Positions 26,276 to 34,499 of a DNA stretch of 64,000 nt are shown piece by piece; positions within the stretch are counted from its first letter, which is position 1, and each line of letters starts with the position of its first letter. The position numbers were made by a program, and so were the translations under genes. The notes under the pieces were generated by a model. That model saw only the letters and a list, made by a program, of their open reading frames with translations, was not told the origin of the DNA and did not search any database. Origin of the DNA: Nitrobacter sp051535215 (GTDB taxonomy: Bacteria; Pseudomonadota; Alphaproteobacteria; Rhizobiales; Xanthobacteraceae); contig NZ_JBPPLY010000003.1 in NCBI RefSeq assembly GCF_051535215.1, forward strand, positions 248,001 through 312,000, in the 5' to 3' direction.

Positions 26276-28945
26276 ATGCGCGCTGTCGTCGCCGTTCTTT
26301 TCTTTGTGACCGCTGCACACGCCGCGCTCTGGGGTGTTCTTCAGGACAAGCAGCAGGCTCCCGACTTCAAGGGTGTCCTCACAAGCGTATCCTACGCGCC
26401 TTTCGAAGGGACGGCGCATCCGGATATCGACAATATTCCCACCGTCGAGAAAATCCGCTCCGACATGAAAGCGCTGGCGCCGATGACCCGCGCGATCCGC
26501 CTGTATTCGTCGACCGGCGGCGTCGAACTGGTGCCCCCGATCGCCAACGAATTCGGCCTCAAGGTCATGGTCGGCGCCTGGATCGACAAGCACGTCGAGC
26601 GCAACGAACGCGAGATGCTGGCCGCCATCGACCTTGCGAAACACAACAGCAACGTCAACGGCATCGTCGTCGGCAACGAAACGATCTATCGAGGCGACCA
26701 GAAAGTCTCGGACCTGATCAAACTCATTCAGCGCGTGAAAGGTTCCGTGAATGTGCCTGTGACCACAGGCGAAATCTGGAACATCTGGCTGGAGCACCCC
26801 GAGCTTGCATCGTCGGTCGATTTCATCGCCGCACACATCCTGCCTTATTGGGAGGGCTTTTCGAGCAAGCAGGCCGTCGATCAGGCTCTGATCATCTACC
26901 AGAAACTGCGCGACGCCTTTCCCGGCAAACGGATCGTGATCGCCGAGTTCGGCTGGCCGAGCGCGGGGTACAATCTCCGGAACGCCGATCCGGGTCCGTT
27001 CCAGCAAGCCGTCACGCTTCGCAACTTCGTCACCAAGGCCGAGTCGATCGGCATGGAATACAACATCGTCGAAGCCATCGATCAGCCGTGGAAGTTCTTC
27101 GAAGGCGGCGTCGGTCCCTACTGGGGCGTTCTCAACGCGGATCGCGAACCCAAATTTTCCTGGACCGGTCCCGTCGTCAACGAAGCCTACTGGAAACTCG
27201 CCGGCATCGCGCTTTTGATCGGCATCCTGCTGTCCTTGCCCATCCTGCGGCTGGTCCGCCCCACGGTGATGCAGGCCACGCTGCTGTCGGCAACCGCCAA
27301 CGGCGTCGGCGCCTGGGTCGCGACGGTCTTCGCCTACTGGACCACCCATTACTTCGTTTTCGGTTCGGCCTTCGCGCTGACGCTCGGCCTGATCCTGCTG
27401 GTGCCGCTGATCCTGATCGCGATGGCGCGCATCGAGGAGATCGCGGCCGTGGCGTTCGGACGAGGCCCCCAACGGCTGATCACGAGGGATGCAGTGGCCG
27501 CCGCATCGGCGGCCACCGACGCGCCGTTGCCCAAGGTCTCGATCCACATTCCGGCGTATTTCGAGCCGCCCGAGATGCTCAAGCAGACGCTCGATGCGGT
27601 CGCGCGCCTCGACTATCCGAATTTCGAATGCGTGGTGATCATCAACAACACCCCGGATCCGGCGTTCTGGCAGCCGATCCAGGAACACTGCCGCACGCTC
27701 GGCGAGCGTTTCAAGTTCATCAATGCCGAAAAGGTCGAGGGCTTCAAGGCTGGCGCGCTGCGCATCGCCATGGAACGCACAGCCGCCGACGCCGAGATCA
27801 TCGGCGTCATCGATGCCGATTATGTGGTTCAGCCGGACTGGCTCAAAGACCTGGTTCCGGCCTTCAACGATCCGCGGGTCGGTATCGTCCAGGCCCCGCA
27901 GGATCACCGCGACGGCGACCGCTCGCTGATGCACTACATCATGAACGGAGAATATGCCGGCTTCTTCGACATCGGCATGGTCCAGCGCAACGAAGCCAAC
28001 GCTATCATCGTCCACGGCACGATGTGCCTGATCCGCCGCGCCGCGATGGATATGGCGGGAGGCTGGGCCGGCGACACCATCTGCGAGGATACCGACCTCG
28101 GCCTCGCGATGATCGAGCATGGCTGGACAACCCACTACACCAACACCCGCTACGGTCACGGCCTGCTGCCCGACACCTACGAGGCCTTCAAGAAACAGCG
28201 CCACCGCTGGGCCTATGGCGGCTTCCAGATCGTCAAGAAACACTGGCGACGCTTTCTGCCGGGCGCGAGCCGGCTCTCGCAGGACCAGAAACGCGAATTC
28301 ACCCTCGGCTGGCTCAACTGGCTCGGCGCGGAAAGTCTGGGCGTCGTCGTTGCGATCCTCAACCTGATCTGGGTGCCGATCGTGGCCTTCGCCGACATCG
28401 CCATCCCGGACAAGATCCTGACCCTGCCGATCATCGCGGCGTTTGTGGTGTCGCTGGTCCATTTCATGGCGCTGTACCGCCTGCGCGTGCCGGTCAAAAC
28501 CGCGCAGATGCTCGGCGCAATGGTGGCCGCCATGTCGGTTCAGTGGACGGTGTCCCGAGCGGTCGCGCAAGGACTGATCACCGAACACCTCGCCTTCGCG
28601 CGCACCTCCAAGGGCGGCCTGTCGCGAATGTCGATCGAGTTTCAGGCGTTCTGGGAAGCGGTGATCGGCGTCCTTCTGCTGGCCGGAGCGGTCGTTCTGA
28701 TCGCATCCAACCAGTACAAAGGGGTCCACGAGATCTACATTTTCGCCGGCGTGCTGGTGCTTGAGAGCCTGCCCTTCCTGTCGGCCGTGGGGATCGCCAT
28801 CCTCGAGACCTCGCGCATCAATGAATTCTCGTTCTGGCGCAATGCCCGCATCCGCAGCGCCGAATTGATCGGCCTGCGGCCGGCATCGATGCCGACCGGC
28901 GGATCACCTCCAGTCGTCCCCGAAATTCAGCGCGAGACGACCTGA
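26276..28945 (+). CDS. ndvB: Cyclic beta-glucan synthase NdvB-like (GH17 plus GT2)
   Basis: Membrane glycosyltransferase like NdvB of B. japonicum, which makes and closes beta-1,3-glucan chains from UDP-glucose. Numbered from ATG 26276 (889 residues): signal anchor 1-16; GH17 domain about 30-295 with VVGNE (Glu135) and IAEFGWPSAG (Glu224); membrane segments 308-385. The GT2 domain from about 420 has DAD (513-515), ED (606-607) and QRHRW (643-647). More membrane segments lie at the C-terminus. ATG 26249 would add nine residues. The GH17 part probably performs transglucosylation and ring closure. Confidence 0.92.
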   Translation: MRAVVAVLFFVTAAHAALWGVLQDKQQAPDFKGVLTSVSYAPFEGTAHPDIDNIPTVEKIRSDMKALAPMTRAIRLYSSTGGVELVPPIANEFGLKVMVGAWIDKHVERNEREMLAAIDLAKHNSNVNGIVVGNETIYRGDQKVSDLIKLIQRVKGSVNVPVTTGEIWNIWLEHPELASSVDFIAAHILPYWEGFSSKQAVDQALIIYQKLRDAFPGKRIVIAEFGWPSAGYNLRNADPGPFQQAVTLRNFVTKAESIGMEYNIVEAIDQPWKFFEGGVGPYWGVLNADREPKFSWTGPVVNEAYWKLAGIALLIGILLSLPILRLVRPTVMQATLLSATANGVGAWVATVFAYWTTHYFVFGSAFALTLGLILLVPLILIAMARIEEIAAVAFGRGPQRLITRDAVAAASAATDAPLPKVSIHIPAYFEPPEMLKQTLDAVARLDYPNFECVVIINNTPDPAFWQPIQEHCRTLGERFKFINAEKVEGFKAGALRIAMERTAADAEIIGVIDADYVVQPDWLKDLVPAFNDPRVGIVQAPQDHRDGDRSLMHYIMNGEYAGFFDIGMVQRNEANAIIVHGTMCLIRRAAMDMAGGWAGDTICEDTDLGLAMIEHGWTTHYTNTRYGHGLLPDTYEAFKKQRHRWAYGGFQIVKKHWRRFLPGASRLSQDQKREFTLGWLNWLGAESLGVVVAILNLIWVPIVAFADIAIPDKILTLPIIAAFVVSLVHFMALYRLRVPVKTAQMLGAMVAAMSVQWTVSRAVAQGLITEHLAFARTSKGGLSRMSIEFQAFWEAVIGVLLLAGAVVLIASNQYKGVHEIYIFAGVLVLESLPFLSAVGIAILETSRINEFSFWRNARIRSAELIGLRPASMPTGGSPPVVPEIQRETT

Positions 28946-29094
28946 TCCGGCCAGCATTACGCCTTTGCAGATTGCTGGAAATCCTGCCTCTAAGGTCTGG
29001 ATTTCGGGGTGTTTGTTTGCGTTGTGCAGGATCGCGCGCCGAACCCGGCGACTATTGACCCGGGCTGAGGGTACCCCTACACAGCGCGACATGT

Positions 29095-29170
29095 GAGCGC
29101 GTAGCTCAGGTGGTAGAGCACGTGACTTTTAATCATGGGGTCGAGGGTTCGAGTCCCTCCGCGCTCACCA
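29095..29170 (+). tRNA. tRNA-Lys (anticodon TTT)
   Basis: 76 nt with encoded CCA. Acceptor stem GAGCGCG/CGCGCTC, anticodon loop CTTTTAA (TTT), T-arm GAGGGTTCGAGTCCCTC. Confidence 0.97.
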
Positions 29171-29252
29171 ATCATGGCCGATATAGGCTCGGCAGAGGCG
29201 TCGCGTTCAATCTGCTGCGGCTTCGCGACAATCGCTCCGTGGAGAGGCTGAA

Positions 29253-29522
29253 ATGGACTTCGAAATGGTCTTTGCCGCCGCTCTGCTCACTGACGACATC
29301 CTCGCGGCCATCCATGACCTGCACGCCTACTCGAACGGTGGCGGGACCTCCATCAGCCGGGACCAGGTTCGCTCCATCGTCGATAAATACGTGGCCTATG
29401 ACGAGAAGGATTTTCCGCACCTGCGCAGCGATGCGGACTGGAATGCCGTCGTGACCTATTGGCGCGAGGCGGTCGCGGACATGGAAAAGGCAAGCAAGGG
29501 AGAGGTTCCCGTTTACAAATAA
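29253..29522 (+). CDS. Hypothetical protein
   Basis: An 89-residue acidic, helical protein starting MDFEMVFAAALLTDDILAAI, preceded by GGAGAGG. No signal or recognised domain. Located right after tRNA-Lys with a composition like the genome. Function unknown. Confidence 0.6.
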   Translation: MDFEMVFAAALLTDDILAAIHDLHAYSNGGGTSISRDQVRSIVDKYVAYDEKDFPHLRSDADWNAVVTYWREAVADMEKASKGEVPVYK

Positions 29523-29614
29523 GCAGCGCCGGCTGGTGACGCGCGTATTCACCTTACACCAAGGTCATCAGGCGAAAGGCTGCCGGCGGTCCTGCCGCCT
29601 GCATCCAGCAGTCG

Positions 29615-29725
29615 TTACTTCGGAGGTCGAAGGCCGGGGCTGTTTGCCCACTTCTCGGCATCCGATTCCTCGGCTTGCCGTTTCGGAAGTTTCGGCGGTG
29701 TTTTCGGAAGCTTGATTTTATCCAT
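29615..29725 (-). CDS. Very small protein (36 residues)
   Basis: ATG 29725 with a strong GGAGG six bases upstream opens a 36-codon frame beginning MDKIKLPKTPPKLPKRQAEE and ending LRPPK-stop. Lys/Pro-rich N-terminal half (LPKTPPKLPK), then an acidic helix with one Trp. The strong translation signal and organised composition support a real gene. Function unknown; it lies divergent from a ribbon-helix-helix gene. Confidence 0.5.
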   Translation of the reverse strand: MDKIKLPKTPPKLPKRQAEESDAEKWANSPGLRPPK

Positions 29726-29867
29726 TGGCTGCCTCCATGAGCCATAAAGGTATCAGCCTTCGCGCCGGCGCACAACATCTAAGTTATTGGAATATTTCTA
29801 TATTTTACTCATTTTCAGTCTGTTGAGGCGGTGGTGGAACCTGAAGCCATAGCGCCACGTTGATTGC

Positions 29868-29884
29868 TTACTCATTTTGAGTAA
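29868..29884. promoter_or_regulatory. Candidate operator: perfect palindrome before the ribbon-helix-helix gene
   Basis: TTACTCA-TTT-TGAGTAA, a perfect 7-bp inverted repeat, ends 13 bp before the start codon. A diverged site (TTACTCATTTTCAGT) is at 29805-29819. Position and symmetry suit autoregulation by the encoded dimeric protein. Confidence 0.55.
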
Positions 29885-29897
29885 TGGCGATTGCGAC

Positions 29898-30137
29898 ATG
29901 AACGGACGCGAAGAACGATTGCAAATCATGCTCTCCCTCGAGGAACTCGCGACGGTCGACAATTTCCGTTTTGCCAACCGGATGCCGACCCGGGCGGCTG
30001 CGGTGAGAGAGCTTCTCAAGCTCGGTTTGGCCTCGGCTGGGATCACGCCGGCCGACGGCAGCAGATCCAGGGACTACGGCGTTTTCAGTCGCGGCCCTAA
30101 CAGTCATACCGACGAGGACGAACCGCCCCCATCGTAA
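29898..30137 (+). CDS. Ribbon-helix-helix-type small DNA-binding protein
   Basis: A 79-residue protein (ATG 29898, MNGREERLQIMLSLEELATV). The N-terminal part fits the RHH fold: a short strand (LQIMLS), then two helices (LATVDNFRFANRM and TRAAAVRELLKLGLAS). The C-terminal 30 residues are polar and probably disordered. A TTG at 29877 would overlap the palindrome, so the ATG is preferred. Probably a repressor of its own promoter (inference). No toxin partner is seen downstream. Confidence 0.65.
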   Translation: MNGREERLQIMLSLEELATVDNFRFANRMPTRAAAVRELLKLGLASAGITPADGSRSRDYGVFSRGPNSHTDEDEPPPS

Positions 30138-30297
30138 TACATTGACTCCATTGTTGATTTGCCAGAATCAGCGTCAAACTCTAAATGACACGTAGATTAA
30201 CCCTCCAGCAAGCTTGGCGGCCGGCTCCGCCCCGCCGCTCATTTTGAACACAATCTGCCGGAATAACCGGGGGATCACGAAATCGAGGAATTGGTCC

Positions 30298-30648
30298 ATG
30301 CGCGTTGTTGGCGTTCAAGCTGTTTTGTTTTCATGCGTCCTGAGTGCGGGCTTCGCGGTTCCGGCCCTTGCCGGAACGGATTACGACGGGCTTTGGAACG
30401 TCAAGATTGTCACGAAGACGGGTAGCTGCGACCCGGTCTCACAATATCCACTTACCGTCAGCCACGGAAAGGTGTCTGCGGCCGACGCCGACGTCACCGG
30501 CAGCGTCGGAAGCCAGGGTTATGTGAAGGTGTCGATCCGCGGCGCTTTCGCCAACGGACAGCTCAGCGGCAATGCGGGATCCGGCAAATGGAATAGCGCA
30601 TCCGCCGGCATGCCGTGTAGCGGCCGCTGGGAAGCGTCGCGTCAGTAA
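30298..30648 (+). CDS. Secreted hypothetical protein
   Basis: A 116-residue exported protein from ATG 30298 (GAGG upstream). Signal peptide MRVVGVQAVLFSCVLSAGFA with cleavage after ALA. The mature part is a small beta-rich domain (YDGLWNVKIVTKTGSCD ... MPCSGRWEASRQ) with two Cys. The next gene encodes a similar small beta-rich exported protein, so the two may be co-expressed. Function unknown. Confidence 0.7.
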   Translation: MRVVGVQAVLFSCVLSAGFAVPALAGTDYDGLWNVKIVTKTGSCDPVSQYPLTVSHGKVSAADADVTGSVGSQGYVKVSIRGAFANGQLSGNAGSGKWNSASAGMPCSGRWEASRQ

Positions 30649-30664
30649 AATCGGGATTGGGGCA

Positions 30665-31162
30665 ATGGGATTCGGGACGGCGATGTCACGAGGATTAACG
30701 GCGACGTGTGCCGCCGGTTTCGCAATGCTGTTGTCGGTGTCCGCGACCTGCGCGGGTCCCGGTCCGTTCGAGGGCCTTGGCGGCGTCTGGACCGGACGCG
30801 GCACCATACAGCTCGAGGACGGTTCGACCGAAAAAATTCGATGCAAGGCCACCTACGCGGTGAGCGGCGACGCCCAGGGCCTCAATCAGACGCTGCTGTG
30901 CGCCAGCGACAGCTACAAATTCGAACTCAAGAGCAATGTGCTCGCGCGCGGCGGGGTTCTGTCCGGCGACTGGCGAGAGACCAGCCGCAATGTTGGCGGA
31001 ACGCTGGAAGGACGCGCCGGCAACGGCCAGTTCAACGTCGACGTCAGCGCTCCTGCGTTCACGGCGAAGCTCAAATTGACCACCAATGGCAACCGGCAGG
31101 ACGTCGTCATCCGCTCGGACGGACAGTTCAGGGGAGCCAACATCTCGCTGTCGCGCTCCTGA
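30665..31162 (+). CDS. Secreted hypothetical protein
   Basis: About 165 residues from ATG 30665, with an alternative at 30683. Signal sequence with cleavage near TCAG, then a beta-rich domain (GVWTGRGTIQLEDGSTEKIRC ... SGDWRETSRNVGGTLEGR). This lipocalin-like repeating strand pattern is found in many uncharacterised Rhizobiales exported proteins. It follows the previous secreted gene by 16 bp, suggesting one operon. Confidence 0.7.
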   Translation: MGFGTAMSRGLTATCAAGFAMLLSVSATCAGPGPFEGLGGVWTGRGTIQLEDGSTEKIRCKATYAVSGDAQGLNQTLLCASDSYKFELKSNVLARGGVLSGDWRETSRNVGGTLEGRAGNGQFNVDVSAPAFTAKLKLTTNGNRQDVVIRSDGQFRGANISLSRS

Positions 31163-31166
31163 ATTT

Positions 31167-31364
31167 TCAAACCTTTATGGGCTTCGTGTTTTTGGCGGTT
31201 GCCTTCAGCGTCTTCGCAATCAGTTCCGCATGCTCTTTTGTGAGCGCATAGTCCTTGCGGCCGTTGACGGTCGTCAAGGACAGGATGATCAGATCGGGCT
31301 TGTCCTCAGGCCAGCCGGTCGCGAACCCGGTCACAAAATCCGCCGAATGCCTTTGTTGGGTCAT
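31167..31364 (-). CDS. Hypothetical protein
   Basis: A 65-residue protein (MTQQRHSADFVTGFATGWP) whose C-terminal half (ALTKEHAELIAKTLKATAKN) is a basic helix. Ends only 4 bp from the convergent secreted-protein gene. No domain recognised; short compact ORFs like this are common in the group. Confidence 0.55.
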   Translation of the reverse strand: MTQQRHSADFVTGFATGWPEDKPDLIILSLTTVNGRKDYALTKEHAELIAKTLKATAKNTKPIKV

Positions 31365-31412
31365 TTTGAAATAGCTTCTCTTTAGAGGCTTCGCGCATCA
31401 GCCCGGCAGGTT

Positions 31413-31515
31413 ACAGCGGTTTTAAGCGAAGCGGATTCGGTTCGCGTGAAGAAAACGCCTCAATAAAAATCATAGAGCCCCGCTTCTGATTCTATCAGAA
31501 ACGGAAAGGCGCTAG
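31413..31515. repeat. Repeat family A, copy overlapping the 3' end of brnA
   Basis: Contains AAGCGAAGCGG, GGTTCGCGTGAAGAAAACGC and the hairpin CGCTTCTGATtctATCAGAAaCGG, ending GGCGCTAG. The terminal CTAG supplies the TAG stop codon of the BrnA-like gene. Confidence 0.75.
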
Positions 31516-31754
31516 CTGATGCCGGCCGCTTTGCGCAAAGCGGCGTTGATGCGATCCTGCCAGCCCGGACCACCTTCCTGAAAATATTGCAGGACGTCCT
31601 GGTCGATCCGCAGCGACACAAGCTCCTTGACGCCGGGCAGCGCCGTTGTTTTCGGTGGAGCTTCGGCGATCTTCTTTGTCACCTGCTTGAACGCAGCCTC
31701 CGCCTCGGTGCGGGCATCGTTCAGCGTCCTTGGCCGTCTTGGTGGTTCTGCCAT
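31512..31754 (-). CDS. BrnA-type antitoxin (orphan)
   Basis: An 80-residue protein from ATG 31754 (GGGGAAAGAGGCG upstream). The C-terminal half LVSLRIDQDVLQYFQEGGPGWQDRINAALRKA matches the BrnA antitoxin family: a ribbon-helix-helix domain with the VSLRID.DVL strand and GPGWQ.RIN helix. BrnA normally neutralises the BrnT RNase encoded just upstream. No brnT is present here; cysK begins 30 bp upstream instead. It may be a solitary regulator. Confidence 0.75.
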   Translation of the reverse strand: MAEPPRRPRTLNDARTEAEAAFKQVTKKIAEAPPKTTALPGVKELVSLRIDQDVLQYFQEGGPGWQDRINAALRKAAGIS

Positions 31755-31783
31755 CGCCTCTTTCCCCTGGACAGGCAATTCAA

Positions 31784-32761
31784 TCAAATACCCTCGAACA
31801 AAGCGGTCGAGAGATAGCGTTCCGAAAACGACGGGACGATGGCAAGGATTGTCCGGCCCGCGCTCTCCGGCCGCCTGCCAATGGCAAGCGCAGCCGCGAT
31901 CGCCGCGCCGGACGAAATGCCGCCGGGAATGCCTTCGCTGCGCGCCAATGCGCGGGCGGTGTCGAGCGCGGTGGCGCTGTCGATCTTGACGATTTCATCG
32001 ATGACGGAACGATCCAGAATCTCCGGCACGAAACCTGCGCCGATCCCTTGGATCTTGTGCGGCGAATGCCGGCCGCCGGACAGGACCGCGCTCTCTTCCG
32101 GCTCCACCGCAACGACGCGCAGCGACGGCTTGCGTGGCTTCAGGGCCTGACCGATCCCCGTGATGGTGCCGCCGGTACCAACGCCCGCGACAATGTAATC
32201 GACGTTTCCGCCAGTATCGTTCCAGATCTCCTCCGCCGTGGTGCGCCGGTGAACCTCCGGATTGGCGAGGTTCTTGAACTGTTGCGGCATCACGGCGTGC
32301 GGCGTGGCGCGTACCAGCTCCTCGGCCATGGCAATGGATCCCCTCATGCCTTCCGCCGCCGGCGTCAGAACGATTTCCGCGCCGAGGTACGCCAGCATCT
32401 TGCAACGCTCGGTCGAAACCGATTCCGGCATCACCAGCTTCAGGCGATAGCCGCGCGAGGCTGCAACGAAGGCCAGTGCAATGCCGGTGTTGCCCGACGT
32501 CGGTTCGATCAGGACGGTATCGGCGTGGATCTTGCCAGCCTTCTCCATCGCAATGACCATCGCGGCGCCGATACGGTCTTTCACGCTCGCAGCCGGGTTG
32601 AAGTATTCCAGTTTGGCTAAAATCGTCGCGTTCACGCCTTGCTGCTGCGGCAATCGGCGCAGCCGGACGATCGGAGTATCGCCGACCGTCTCGACGATGC
32701 TGTCGAACACGCGGCCACGGCCGGCACGGTGCGACGTATCGGGACTCGACTTCGTATCCAT
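31784..32761 (-). CDS. cysK: Cysteine synthase A (O-acetylserine sulfhydrylase)
   Basis: Makes cysteine from O-acetylserine and sulfide with PLP. The 325-residue product has the PLP lysine in NPAASVKDRIG, the substrate loop TSGNTGIALAF, and the phosphate-binding GVGTGGTITGIG. Full length. A short N-terminal extension before VFDSIVETVGDTPIVRLRRL is unremarkable. Last gene on the minus strand before a low-GC gap. Confidence 0.96.
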   Translation of the reverse strand: MDTKSSPDTSHRAGRGRVFDSIVETVGDTPIVRLRRLPQQQGVNATILAKLEYFNPAASVKDRIGAAMVIAMEKAGKIHADTVLIEPTSGNTGIALAFVAASRGYRLKLVMPESVSTERCKMLAYLGAEIVLTPAAEGMRGSIAMAEELVRATPHAVMPQQFKNLANPEVHRRTTAEEIWNDTGGNVDYIVAGVGTGGTITGIGQALKPRKPSLRVVAVEPEESAVLSGGRHSPHKIQGIGAGFVPEILDRSVIDEIVKIDSATALDTARALARSEGIPGGISSGAAIAAALAIGRRPESAGRTILAIVPSFSERYLSTALFEGI

Positions 32762-33125
32762 GTCAGCATCCTTGAGTAACGGGTTGAAACGACGCGCACC
32801 CTTTCCATAAGGTCAGCCGGCGCCCGGGGGCAAGCGCCGCTCGCGGCAACAATCCGTTGCGCTGCAAAACCGGGCACTCGCAAAACTGCTGAGTGAATTT
32901 GACATTCGCGATCCACCTGGCCGTGCACCCCAGGAGGCAAATGTTAGATTCAAAACTCCAACAGCAACTTGTGTTTGCCGGCGATACTTACAATTCTAAC
33001 ACGCGCGGCAAGAGTTCGCGGACCATTAGAATCGTAAAAGAAACGTATTTGTGTTGCGACATCGTCAAACAATGAGAGTATGAAGAGCGCGGGCTGATAA
33101 ATCAAAGAGCAAAGAGGAGGTCACG
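32762..33125. other. Gap between cysK and the zinc-ribbon gene
   Basis: About 365 bp with lower GC than its surroundings, containing the possible small ORF listed at 32941. Nothing else is supported. Confidence 0.4.
32941..33075 (+). CDS. Possible very small protein (44 residues)
   Basis: ATG 32941 comes three bases after AGGAGG and opens a 44-codon frame starting MLDSKLQQQLVFAGDTYNSN and ending in TGA at 33073. Codon use is AT-richer than the genome. It is followed 50 bp later by the zinc-ribbon gene. Support is the ribosome-binding site only. Confidence 0.3.
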   Translation: MLDSKLQQQLVFAGDTYNSNTRGKSSRTIRIVKETYLCCDIVKQ

Positions 33126-33365
33126 ATGCCAGCGATTGCTGAAATCCCGTCGACCGCCCTGACGCATTCCGCGCGGCGCGGAACCGATCGTCCGACCTGC
33201 CCGGTTTGTGCTGATACGATGATTGCGGCGGAAGCATCCGCATATATGTCAGACAACGTCATCGGTCATCTGTGGACTTGCGATACCTGCGGTTACGGCT
33301 TCGTGACCAAGCATGTCGTCCAGCGCATTGCCTGCAAACAGGATATCGTCCGTCCCCACCCGTGA
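33126..33365 (+). CDS. Small zinc-ribbon-like protein
   Basis: A 79-residue protein from ATG 33126 with a strong GAGGAGG site. Two Cys pairs, CPVC and CDTC, about 25 residues apart, form a probable zinc ribbon, and YGFVTKH follows. Possibly a small nucleic-acid or protein-binding factor; the function is unknown. It ends next to the convergent tgt gene. Confidence 0.65.
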   Translation: MPAIAEIPSTALTHSARRGTDRPTCPVCADTMIAAEASAYMSDNVIGHLWTCDTCGYGFVTKHVVQRIACKQDIVRPHP

Positions 33366-34499
33366 TCAGCGCGCGGCAATATCGCCGCGCGCCCAGTCTG
33401 CTCGCGTCCGTTCGCGGAATTGCTGAAAGCTTCCTTCGGCAATCGCCGTGCGCATGGCCTGCATGAGGCTCTGGTAATATGCGACGTTGATCCCGGACAG
33501 CAGCATCGCGCCCAGCGTTTCGCCCGTTCGCACCAGATGGTGCAGATAGGCCCGCGAATAGGTCCGCGATGCCGGCCATGAACTTTCCTCGTCGAGCGGG
33601 CGCGGGTCGTCGGCGTGACGTGCGTTGCGCAGATTGATCTGGCCGAAGCGGGTGAACGCCATGCCGTGACGTCCATTCCGCGTCGGCATGACGCAATCGA
33701 ACATGTCGATGCCGCGCGCGACGGATTCCACCAGATCGTCAGGCGTGCCGACACCCATCAGATAGCGCGGCCGATCCGCGGGCATCGACGGGATCGTTTC
33801 CTCGATCATCGCGAGCATGACGGCTTGCGGTTCGCCGACCGCAAGACCGCCGATGGCGTAGCCGTGGAAACCGAACTCGACCAACTCGCGCGCGCTCGTG
33901 CGACGCAGCTCCGGCTTGTCGCCGCCCTGAACGATACCGAACAGCATGTGCCCCTCGGCCGCCACTTCGAAGGCGCGCTTGCTCCGCTCGGCCCAGCGCA
34001 GCGAGAGCTGCATGGCGCGCTCGATGTCGCCGCGCTCGGCCGGCAGTCGAACGCATTCGTCGAGCTGCATCGCGATGTCGGAGCCGAGCAGCCGCTGGAC
34101 TTCGATCGCGCGCTCCGGCGTCAATTCGATCGCCGTGCCGTCGATGTGGGAGCGAAAGGTGACGCCGTGTTCCTTCACCTTTCGCAACTGCGCCAGCGAC
34201 ATCACCTGAAAGCCGCCGGAATCCGTCAGCATGGGTCCGCCCCAGGTGGTGAATTTCTGCAGGCCGCCGAGTTCGTCGATCCGCTCGGCACCCGGCCGCA
34301 GCATTAGGTGATAGGTGTTGCCAAGCACGATGTCGGTGCCGGCGTCGCGCACCTCACTCCATTGCAGACCCTTCATGGCGCCCTGCGTCCCGACCGGCAT
34401 GAACGCCGGCGTTCGCACCGTGCCGTGCGGTGTGGTGAGAAGCCCGGTGCGGGCCTCGCCGTCCAGACCGAGCAGCTTGAAATGATTGGCGAGGCTCAT
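33366..34499 (-). CDS. tgt: tRNA-guanine transglycosylase lacking zinc ligands
   Basis: Exchanges guanine 34 for preQ1 in tRNA-Asp, Asn, His and Tyr, a step of queuosine synthesis. From ATG 34499 the product is 377 residues. The catalytic Asp residues are kept: TDSGGFQ (Asp93) and MFDCVMPTRNGRHG (nucleophile Asp268). The structural zinc site is lost: the positions of the usual CxCxxC and His are Ser306, Trp308, Ser311 and Ile337. The fold is otherwise full length. It overlaps queA by 4 bp (ATGA), so the two are translationally coupled. Confidence 0.95.
   Translation of the reverse strand: MSLANHFKLLGLDGEARTGLLTTPHGTVRTPAFMPVGTQGAMKGLQWSEVRDAGTDIVLGNTYHLMLRPGAERIDELGGLQKFTTWGGPMLTDSGGFQVMSLAQLRKVKEHGVTFRSHIDGTAIELTPERAIEVQRLLGSDIAMQLDECVRLPAERGDIERAMQLSLRWAERSKRAFEVAAEGHMLFGIVQGGDKPELRRTSARELVEFGFHGYAIGGLAVGEPQAVMLAMIEETIPSMPADRPRYLMGVGTPDDLVESVARGIDMFDCVMPTRNGRHGMAFTRFGQINLRNARHADDPRPLDEESSWPASRTYSRAYLHHLVRTGETLGAMLLSGINVAYYQSLMQAMRTAIAEGSFQQFRERTRADWARGDIAAR

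Noticed and set aside
26267..28729. 820-codon minus-strand frame opposite ndvB
   Set aside because: Antisense shadow of a high-GC gene with intact GH17 and GT2 motifs; no family features of its own.
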